Below are positions 1 through 7,400 of a DNA stretch of 64,000 nt, in pieces (the first letter of the stretch is position 1; each line of letters starts with the position of its first letter). The notes beneath the pieces are model-generated. The model ran no database searches, was not told the origin of the DNA, and saw only the letters and a program-made list of their open reading frames with translations. A program made the translations under genes and the position numbers. The stretch is taken from the NCBI RefSeq assembly GCF_009296315.1, contig NZ_WHLY01000002.1, positions 3,764,501 through 3,828,500 on the forward strand. Direction: 5' to 3'. The DNA comes from Salmonirosea aquatica (GTDB taxonomy: Bacteria; Bacteroidota; Bacteroidia; Cytophagales; Spirosomataceae).

Positions 1-871
1 CTCGACACCGGGTGTGGATGAGTTTCCGGCCGTTACCATCAAGCGCGTGACGAATGGCGAAATATCCCGTTACTGGCACGATCACGTGGAGGTGGGTACC
101 CGGCTCACTGCCCTGCCGCCCGCGGGTAGGTTTGTGCTGGAACCTGCGGAAGGCCAGCCCCGCGATGTGGTATTGATTGGCGCAGGAAGCGGAATCACCC
201 CTTTGTTTTCTATTCTTAAGTACGTACTGACCAACGAACCCGAAAGCCGCGTGACGCTGCTTTACGCCAGTCGCCGGGAGCGGAGCATCATATTTGGCAG
301 GCAGTTGGCGGAGTGGCAGCGGGGGTACCCTGATCGGCTGGAAATCGTCCATGTGCTGAGTCAGCCGACCGATGACTGGCTGGGAACGCGGGGCCGGATC
401 AACAATTTCCGGTTGGAGCGCATGATTGGGAGGTACCTTCATTTCCCGGCCGAGCGGGCGCGTTTTTTCTTATGCGGGCCCTTTGAATTGATGCGCACGA
501 CCGAGATTACGCTTCGGTTTATGGGTTTTGAAGACGATCAGATTCGTAAAGAGAATTTCGTAATAGACCCCGCCCCGCCGCCACCGAAGCATTCGGAGCC
601 ACACACGATCCAACTTACTTTCCGATCAAAAACCTATGCGCTGGAGGTACCTGCCTACACCACCATTCTGCAAGCCGGCCTCGAGCAGGGTATCCCGATT
701 CCGTACAGTTGCCGGGGCGGCCGCTGCGCCACCTGCGCGGCCCTCTGCCGGTCGGGTACCGTACGGATGAGTATCAACGATGTGCTGACCGATCGCGATT
801 TGGCGCAGGGCTGGGTGCTAACCTGCACGGCCTATGTGGAGAGTGAGGGTGTGGTGGTGGAGGTGGTGTAG
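1..871 (+). CDS. PaaE-like flavodoxin/ferredoxin-type oxidoreductase, 3' part
   Basis: The reading frame is open to the left edge (codons run in frame from base 2), so the 5' end lies outside the window; the GTG at 14 is probably internal. What remains starts inside the FAD-binding domain, continues through an NAD(P)-binding domain (GAGSGITPLFSI near residue 57) and ends with a plant-type 2Fe-2S domain whose cysteines follow C-x4-C-x2-C then a distal LTC. This order (FAD, NAD, C-terminal ferredoxin) is that of the PaaE reductase of phenylacetyl-CoA epoxidase and related hydroxylase reductases, normally about 350 aa. No other paa gene is in the window, so the electron acceptor cannot be told. 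The family is firm; the substrate pathway is inference. Confidence 0.85.
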   Translation, partial: STPGVDEFPAVTIKRVTNGEISRYWHDHVEVGTRLTALPPAGRFVLEPAEGQPRDVVLIGAGSGITPLFSILKYVLTNEPESRVTLLYASRRERSIIFGRQLAEWQRGYPDRLEIVHVLSQPTDDWLGTRGRINNFRLERMIGRYLHFPAERARFFLCGPFELMRTTEITLRFMGFEDDQIRKENFVIDPAPPPPKHSEPHTIQLTFRSKTYALEVPAYTTILQAGLEQGIPIPYSCRGGRCATCAALCRSGTVRMSINDVLTDRDLAQGWVLTCTAYVESEGVVVEVV

Positions 872-1044
872 TTGTTGAAAGGCTGATTTGTATAATTGTT
901 GAACTGCTTGTACTACTAACCTAGGTTATTAGCCTTACGTATGAGGTGTGATACATTTATATTATACATATATTTTTTGTATATCATTTGTATATTACAA
1001 GGTCACCTATTACATTTGTAATGGATTGGGGTGTCCCCGGTCGG

Positions 1045-1086
1045 CAAATGAGTTAACTAGACTATCTAGTTAACTCATTTGTTTTT
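1045..1086 (+). terminator. long perfect hairpin with T-tract
   Basis: Arms CAAATGAGTTAACTAG (1045-1060) and CTAGTTAACTCATTTG (1066-1081) are perfectly complementary over 16 bp around the loop ACTAT, followed on the + strand by TTTTT (1082-1086). It fits an intrinsic terminator for the reductase upstream and also sits right behind the stop of the DUF3800 gene on the other strand. It is unusually long and AT-rich for a terminator. Confidence 0.7.
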
Positions 1087-1825
1087 AGGGGAATATTTTT
1101 AGTCCAACGCCTTGCCATTTCCCTGCTTTGGTGTAAAATTTAGGAACAATTACGTCGAAAGCGGGATTAGCCCTCTCTTTATCCATTACATACCTTGCGA
1201 TTGGATAGGCTACCAAGTCAGATAATTGAAGACCATTTATGTTGTCTTTCTTATCCTTAAATTCGATTTCTACCTCGTAAGAAGCAAGTCGCTCAGGAGT
1301 CACGTAATAAGTGCCTAGGCTTCTGAGTTTCAAAAAATGCGATTTGAGTGCTTCATCTTCCCTTTTCCCTCTTTTCTCGATTACAATTGAAAGTGTCTTA
1401 CTGTTTGCGTAAATGCTATCGAGGTAAAATATAGCCCGTTCAATAATAAAAGATAAGGCTATCTCATATGGACCAGTAGCCAATCGTCCATATTTCTTAA
1501 TGTGAGCCTGCTTATCAATAGCCGCAGCAATGATCCGATAATCTTGCTCTATCATAATAGTGTTTAGCTCAGAGTAGAATCGGGCTTTAGTATCGTAGTC
1601 AAGAAGAATTTGAAACTCCTTCTCACATTTTCGGATGTCTCTTGAATGTAGTATAACCTTCTTATCTGCCCAAAACGCTTCCTTAACAAGGTTTATAGAA
1701 GATTTGAAACGAGTGTAATTTTCTTCTGAGAACATTACCCCACAGAGCACAAAAACGGGGAAACCAGAATCAATCTTAGCAAGTCCGTGGTCACCGCTTT
1801 CATCAAGGAATAAAATATAATTCAT
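1085..1825 (-). CDS. DUF3800 domain protein
   Basis: A 246-aa soluble protein that begins with the DUF3800 signature FLDESGDHG and ends with LQLSDLVAYPIARYV, the conserved C-terminal region of that family. The family is predicted to have an RNase H-like fold with acidic catalytic residues and is common in accessory and phage- or defence-linked DNA; no defined reaction can be assigned. The gene is clearly more AT-rich than both neighbours and contains no GGTACC, which suggests acquisition. It stands alone, convergent with the reductase on its left. Its start ATG (ending at 1825) follows about 70 bp of AT-rich leader. Confidence 0.8.
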   Translation of the reverse strand: MNYILFLDESGDHGLAKIDSGFPVFVLCGVMFSEENYTRFKSSINLVKEAFWADKKVILHSRDIRKCEKEFQILLDYDTKARFYSELNTIMIEQDYRIIAAAIDKQAHIKKYGRLATGPYEIALSFIIERAIFYLDSIYANSKTLSIVIEKRGKREDEALKSHFLKLRSLGTYYVTPERLASYEVEIEFKDKKDNINGLQLSDLVAYPIARYVMDKERANPAFDVIVPKFYTKAGKWQGVGLKIFP

Positions 1826-1897
1826 GCAGAAGTTTAGGTAGGATGTCCTTTTGAAGTAAGATTTAGAGGTAATTCCTTTGAGAAATCAACAACTTTA

Positions 1898-3361
1898 TCA
1901 CTCCGCTACCTTATAAACCCCTAACTCACTCAGCACCACCACTTCGGGCGTTTTGGTGAACCGTACCCGTAGCTTGGTCGTAGTGACAGGCGCATCGAAT
2001 TTGATCAGACGCCGTGCACCGATGCTGGTACCTTTATGTATTTCTTTCCAGGCATCGTTTTCCCAGCTATCCACGGCAAATTCTTCCACGCGCTGGCCGA
2101 ATTTGATGTTTTCCCGGATACTGATCAGATCGAAGTCCGTGGGCTGGGAAAATTCAACGGTGAATTCCGATTTCTTAAAATCTTCATCGGTGGTCCAGTA
2201 GGTATCCGGGTTATTATCCACCAGATTCTTGGTACCATAGATCGAATTATAGCCCCGCACATTGATGGCCCGGATATAGGCGGGCCGCGCCAGATTGACG
2301 GCGTAGGTTTTTTGCAGGCGGTCGCCAAAGGTTTTTAGGGAAGCTACATCGGCGTCGCTCAGCAGGCCGCGCGTATCGGGAGCCAGGCCCAGATCGAGGG
2401 CGGCACCCCGGCCTACACTTTTCAGGTACAAATCAAAAAGCTCGTCGGGCGACTTAGGCTGTTGATCGGGATGATAAAACCAGCCCTTGCGCAGGGGTAC
2501 GTCGCACTCGGCCGGAATCCAGAACTTGCCGTCACGCATCCCCGTGGGACTATCCTCATAATTGGCCTGGCCGGGAACGGCCTCGTTGACACCCTTGGGC
2601 GGCTGGGGCGTAAAGGTAGCCCAGTGTGTTTCGGCGGCCGTACCTTTTTCATTGCCTACCCAACGCACGTCCCAACCGATATCGCTGAAAATGTTGGCAC
2701 CGGGCTGTAGCTTGCGGGTCAGGTTGGTCCAGGTTTCGTCCCACTGGTAGTAGGTTGTGTTATCAATCGAGCGTTTTTCGCGCGCGCCACCGTAGTAGCC
2801 GTCGCCGCCGTTGGCTCCATCGTGCCACGACATGAACAAGGGACCGTAATTGGTGTACAATTCGCGGAGTTGCTCGCGGTAGATGGCGAGGTACTCCGGG
2901 GTACCGTAGGCGGCATTGTTGCGGTCCCAGGGCGAGCAGTATACACCAAATTTCAGGCCGTACTTACGGGCGGCGTCGGCCACTTCCTTCACCATATCGC
3001 CTTTTCCATCGCGGAAAGGACTTTTGGTAATATTATAATCGGTCGTATTTGTGGGCCACAGACAGAAACCATCATGGTGCTTAGCTACGAAAATAATGCC
3101 CCGCAGGCCGCCCGCCTTAGCGGCTTGCACGATCTGTTCGGCATCGAATTCTTTGGGGTTGAAAATCTTCGGGTCAGCGTCGCCGTAGCCCCATTCTTTA
3201 TTTTCAAATGTAGTAGGGGTAAAATGGATTAGTCCGTACTGTTCTACTTCGTGCCATGCCAACTGGCGTGGCGAGGGTAGGGGTCCGTAGGGTTTGGGGG
3301 GTACCTGTGCCCAAAGCGTTTGACTGGCTACTAGTAATACTACGATTAAAATTTTCTTCAT
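1898..3361 (-). CDS. alpha-L-fucosidase (GH29) with C-terminal F5/8-like domain
   Basis: 487 aa. Residues 1-19 form a signal peptide ending at WAQ, so the enzyme is exported. The catalytic domain shows the GH29 hallmark AKHHDGFCLWPT near residue 94 and MSWHDGANGG near 178, where the Asp is in the position of the nucleophile (WxDG in most relatives). After about residue 350 a beta-rich domain resembles F5/8 type C (discoidin) carbohydrate-binding modules. Expected to release alpha-linked L-fucose from glycans in the periplasm or at the surface. It lies 86 bp downstream of a second, clearly different GH29 on the same strand, so both are probably co-transcribed. Confidence 0.88.
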   Translation of the reverse strand: MKKILIVVLLVASQTLWAQVPPKPYGPLPSPRQLAWHEVEQYGLIHFTPTTFENKEWGYGDADPKIFNPKEFDAEQIVQAAKAGGLRGIIFVAKHHDGFCLWPTNTTDYNITKSPFRDGKGDMVKEVADAARKYGLKFGVYCSPWDRNNAAYGTPEYLAIYREQLRELYTNYGPLFMSWHDGANGGDGYYGGAREKRSIDNTTYYQWDETWTNLTRKLQPGANIFSDIGWDVRWVGNEKGTAAETHWATFTPQPPKGVNEAVPGQANYEDSPTGMRDGKFWIPAECDVPLRKGWFYHPDQQPKSPDELFDLYLKSVGRGAALDLGLAPDTRGLLSDADVASLKTFGDRLQKTYAVNLARPAYIRAINVRGYNSIYGTKNLVDNNPDTYWTTDEDFKKSEFTVEFSQPTDFDLISIRENIKFGQRVEEFAVDSWENDAWKEIHKGTSIGARRLIKFDAPVTTTKLRVRFTKTPEVVVLSELGVYKVAE

Positions 3362-3447
3362 TGGAGTTGTTGGTCGGTCGGAACGTAGGAAACAGGTAAA
3401 TATAAAGATTATTTCCGAGGTACTTTTTAGGGTACCTTTCAGAAAAA

Positions 3448-4872
3448 CTACGAATCGATGCGAAAGACGTAGGCATACTGATGGCCTGCGGTCTGAATCG
3501 CTCGGGCAGGTACCTCGATGAAACCGTCCTTGACTGCTAGATTCTTCTCGTTCCCCAGCAGCTTCACCCGAGCACCAGCGGGCAGATCGACGCCCTCGGG
3601 CTTAAGACGGCCGGGGAGCGATTCACCCGTTTCGGCCAGGTAGGTCGCGTAGGTAGACTTGCCTTTCTGGGTATAGGCCCATTTGCCCCGGCGATACGGT
3701 GCCAGCGGGCGGGTTTCGTAGATTGACTCACTATTCATATCCATCCAGGTACCTATTTCCGCCAGACGCGTGTACGCTTCGTCGTGCCACTCGCCGTCGG
3801 GGCCGGGCGCGATGTTGAGCAGTAAATTGCCTCCCTTGGCCACAATATCGACTAAGGTATGTACCAGTTGCCGGGCCGATTTGAAGTTTTCCTTGGGTAC
3901 GTACGACCACGAACTACCCATCGTCATGCACGATTCCCACGGAATGGGCATGTATTGATCGGGAATCTGCTGCTCCGGCGTCACGTAGTTCTCGAATTCG
4001 CCCGTCACGGTGCGGTCCACGACCAACAGGCCGGGCTGGTGGCGGCGGGCCATTTTGGCAATGCGCGCCATGTCGATATCCTGCTCGTAAGGAATGGCCT
4101 TCTGCCAGCTGATGTTCGGGTCGATGGTGCTGTACGGCCGCACCCAGCCACCGTCGAGCCACAGGATGTCCACCGAGCCGTAGCCGGTCATGAGTTCCTC
4201 GATCTGATTGTAAGTAAAATCCTGAAATTTCTTCCAGAGCTCGGGGTACTTCTTGGGGTCATAGGATGAATTGCGATCTTTGGGCGGAAAGTAGGGCCAC
4301 CAGTAGGAATCCACGTTCCAGTCGGGTTTGGAGAAGTAGGTACCCGTCATGAAGCCCTGCTGCCGGAAAGCCGCCAGGATTTCCTTCGTGACATTGCTGC
4401 GCGGGTTGCTGGCAAAAGGCGATTTGGAACTAGTGATTTTGTAGTCGGTTTGCTTGGTGTCGAACATACAGAAGCCGTCGTGATGCTTGGTAGTGAACAC
4501 GACGTACTTCATACCCGCACTTTTGGCCGCCTGCGCCCATTTTTCGGGATTGAAGCGGGTGGGGTTAAAAGTCGTTTGCAGGTTCTCGTAGGCTTTTTTG
4601 TATTCGAACCAATCATGGGAATGCGGACCGCGGCGCACACACCAGCCTTCATCCTCAGGACACAGCGACCAGGACTCTACGATGCCCCACTGACTATAGG
4701 TACCCCAGTGCATCAGCAGGCCAAACTTGACATCCTGCCACTGGCTTAGCTTGGCTTGTACCTTTTCATCGGTGGGCGGAACGTATTTGGAATGGTCCTG
4801 TTCGGCGTGTTGCTGCGCCTGTGTAGTGGAAAATAGTGTAATCAGATTCAGAAAAATAAGTCCTTTTTTCAT
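3448..4872 (-). CDS. alpha-L-fucosidase (GH29)
   Basis: The start is taken at MKKGLIFLNL (ATG ending at 4872), which gives a proper signal peptide ending at TTQAQ; an upstream in-frame ATG at 4893 would add seven residues before it. The catalytic domain carries FGLLMHWGTYSQWG, TKHHDGFCMFDTKQTDYKI and DILWLDGGWVRP, the last holding the nucleophile Asp. The C-terminus is a short beta domain of the classical GH29-A type, without the discoidin-like module of the neighbour. About 474 aa, normal for the family. It is the first gene of the two-fucosidase unit; having two divergent GH29 enzymes suggests complementary linkage specificities (inference). Confidence 0.9.
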   Translation of the reverse strand: MKKGLIFLNLITLFSTTQAQQHAEQDHSKYVPPTDEKVQAKLSQWQDVKFGLLMHWGTYSQWGIVESWSLCPEDEGWCVRRGPHSHDWFEYKKAYENLQTTFNPTRFNPEKWAQAAKSAGMKYVVFTTKHHDGFCMFDTKQTDYKITSSKSPFASNPRSNVTKEILAAFRQQGFMTGTYFSKPDWNVDSYWWPYFPPKDRNSSYDPKKYPELWKKFQDFTYNQIEELMTGYGSVDILWLDGGWVRPYSTIDPNISWQKAIPYEQDIDMARIAKMARRHQPGLLVVDRTVTGEFENYVTPEQQIPDQYMPIPWESCMTMGSSWSYVPKENFKSARQLVHTLVDIVAKGGNLLLNIAPGPDGEWHDEAYTRLAEIGTWMDMNSESIYETRPLAPYRRGKWAYTQKGKSTYATYLAETGESLPGRLKPEGVDLPAGARVKLLGNEKNLAVKDGFIEVPARAIQTAGHQYAYVFRIDS

Positions 4873-5096
4873 AGGTCGTCGTAAAGGCTGCACAGTGCGT
4901 GAAGCGGGTATTATTAAAATAATTTAAATATAGGGCAAGTATATCAAAAAATAGCTGGAAAGAAGACGATTATCGGATGAAGTTACGATAAGGCCTGTTG
5001 CTGCCAGCCAATACGAATTGTTCAAGGTACCTTTATAGATAGCTAAGGGCCGACATTGCATCCTGGAATCAAGTGCTTGCATTTATAAAAATTACG

Positions 5097-7319
5097 ATGA
5101 CGCTCAAGGAATACATTACCTCCGAAGATACCGAGTCCGCTTTCCGATTTCTGGTTGGGGCGGCTTTGCCCCTGCTCGTGGCGACAGGACTAGGGTACAA
5201 CGAGCTGGGTATCTTTATGTTATTGGGCTCTACCTTCGTTTTTGGCATCGATATTCCTATTGCCCTACCTAAAAAACTGGGTTTTATGGTGCTGTCGGGC
5301 CTGTTATCGGCTTTGATATTTCTGGTATTCACGCAGGTGAAAGACTTTCCTGTCCTGAACGGAATCCTGTTGTTCGTGACACTTTTCATCCTGAATTTTC
5401 TATCGCCTTTCAGCTCCAATTTCAGCATCGTAGCCCTGTTGCTCAATCTGTCGGTGATGATCGGGCTGAGCATGGCCAACACCATCCCGACCTGGGCCGC
5501 GGCCTTGCCCAAGGCGGGCTACCTGTTGCTGGGGTCGGCCTGGTACACTTTATACGCGCTGCTGCTGCATCCTTTGCAGCGACCGCGGCAACTTCGCCGG
5601 CGGCTACAGGAGTGCCTGCGGCTTACGGCCGACTACTTTGCCGGACAGGCGGCTCTGTTCGATCCGGACGTTTCACGTACCGAAACTCTGCTGGTATTGT
5701 CGCGCAGGCAGGCCGATGTGGTGGAATCGCATCAGCAAATCCGGGAAGTGCTGCTGCGTGAGCCCATGAACATCACCAATCCCGAAACCTTCATGGGAAG
5801 GGCTACCTATTTCCTGGCTAATCTGGTGGATTTGATCGAGCTGGCGACAGCTTCAGCCTGGTCGTTACAGGCCGTACCCGACCATGCCGAAGAGGAAGGC
5901 GCTGTACCGCTCCTCCGGACTTTGAACGAGTACGTCGTGTCGCAGCTGCGGCAGCTGGAAAGACAGATTGCGCACGAGGACCGGACGTTGGCCGAGCCGA
6001 TGCAGGATGAAAATGCCGAAGGTACCCTACAGCAATTGACCGAGTATCTGAACGGCATGAAGGCGCGGACGCCCTCGGGCCAGGAGTCGGCGGAAGAGTA
6101 CCGGCAACTGCGCCGGCTGCAGCGGTATTTCGAGCAACAACTCCTGCTGCTGCGCAACATGCGCGATGTGATGGCACGCCGGAGCGCTCGGCTCGACCTG
6201 GCTACGGATCGTATCCGGCAATTTGCGATCCGCGATACCATCGGCTGGGACTATCTGCGCAGCCATCTTTCGTTCAAATCTGGCTTTTTTCGGTACGCGC
6301 TGCGCATGGCGCTTACGGCCGTAGGAGCCTACTATCTGGCCGTAGGCCTGGGCTTTGAGTACCCTAGCTGGGCGCTTTTGACCGTACTGGTCATTCTGAA
6401 ACCCGGCTTCAGCCTGTCCAAAGAACGGCTTGCCCACCGTGTGTACGGTACTGTGGTGGGCGTTTTGGTGGGACTGGGGCTCTTTTACGTTTTTCAGCCG
6501 GGTACCCTGGCGAGTATGGCGATCTTTTTGGGGTCACAGTTTTTTGCGTTTTCATTTGTCAAACGTCAGTATGCGGTTACGAGCTGTTTTTTTACCCTGT
6601 TCGTCCTCTTTTTTTATAGCTACCTGCACCTGGAATTCATGGATGCTGCCTTTTACCGCCTGCTGGATACGGTGCTGGCCGCGGGCTTGTGCTGGCTATC
6701 GATCCGGTTTGTATTTCCTTACTGGGAAGTGCAAAACCTACCTACGGTGGTGAAGGAGTCCCTACGGGCCGACCGTTCGCTGCTGAAAAATGTGCTGGAC
6801 CAGGTCGATGCCGATGCTCTGGCTCTCACCAACTACAAACTGGCCCGCAAAGAGGCATTCCTGAAAATGGACGACCTCCTGAACTCCTACCGACTGGCCC
6901 AAATCGAATCGCCGGGACAAACGGAGGTACTGACCACCATTCAGCGGATTTCCCTGCTGATTTATACCCAGCTTTCGCTTTTGCTCAGCCTGGGGTCGTT
7001 TCTGAAAAGATGCCCTGATTATCGGTGGGGTGATAGCCGCGTGAAGGGGTACCTGCAGGAAGCCTTGCAGGGCGTCGATTCGCTGATTGGGAATGAGGAG
7101 AGGACTGAGACAGAGCAAGATGAAATAGAGCAGAACGCATACGGCGAATTAGCCATCCGGCGTCGGGAAATTGACCAGCTTTTGCTCGAAAACAGCGAAA
7201 GGTACCTTTCCAGGGTACACGATTTGTTTTGGGTGGAAAGTGCCTTTGAACTGATGGAAATCACGCATAAACTGCGACGAATGATGCAATTGACGCCTGA
7301 TGCCAGATCTGCAAAATAA
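5097..7319 (+). CDS. FUSC family inner-membrane protein (YccS-like)
   Basis: About 740 aa. The ATG at 5097 (MTLKEYITSEDTESAF) is preferred to the in-frame GTG at 5073, because homologues begin just before the first hydrophobic segment. The architecture is duplicated: a hydrophobic block at residues ~20-165, a long cytoplasmic region rich in charge and coiled coil (~175-380), then a second hydrophobic block (~385-510) with FEYPSWALLTVLVILKPGFS, the conserved FUSC motif, and a soluble tail. The family includes YccS/YhfK and aromatic-acid exporters related to AaeB; the substrate is unknown here. It is monocistronic by layout, between divergent fucosidases and the M16 peptidase. Confidence 0.8.
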   Translation: MTLKEYITSEDTESAFRFLVGAALPLLVATGLGYNELGIFMLLGSTFVFGIDIPIALPKKLGFMVLSGLLSALIFLVFTQVKDFPVLNGILLFVTLFILNFLSPFSSNFSIVALLLNLSVMIGLSMANTIPTWAAALPKAGYLLLGSAWYTLYALLLHPLQRPRQLRRRLQECLRLTADYFAGQAALFDPDVSRTETLLVLSRRQADVVESHQQIREVLLREPMNITNPETFMGRATYFLANLVDLIELATASAWSLQAVPDHAEEEGAVPLLRTLNEYVVSQLRQLERQIAHEDRTLAEPMQDENAEGTLQQLTEYLNGMKARTPSGQESAEEYRQLRRLQRYFEQQLLLLRNMRDVMARRSARLDLATDRIRQFAIRDTIGWDYLRSHLSFKSGFFRYALRMALTAVGAYYLAVGLGFEYPSWALLTVLVILKPGFSLSKERLAHRVYGTVVGVLVGLGLFYVFQPGTLASMAIFLGSQFFAFSFVKRQYAVTSCFFTLFVLFFYSYLHLEFMDAAFYRLLDTVLAAGLCWLSIRFVFPYWEVQNLPTVVKESLRADRSLLKNVLDQVDADALALTNYKLARKEAFLKMDDLLNSYRLAQIESPGQTEVLTTIQRISLLIYTQLSLLLSLGSFLKRCPDYRWGDSRVKGYLQEALQGVDSLIGNEERTETEQDEIEQNAYGELAIRRREIDQLLLENSERYLSRVHDLFWVESAFELMEITHKLRRMMQLTPDARSAK

Positions 7320-7400
7320 GTAGCCCGGCCAGGATTTGCTTTTCAATATACTAACTACGTTCTTCGTTTAAATATCCTGTCCAACTTAACTTACGAATTC

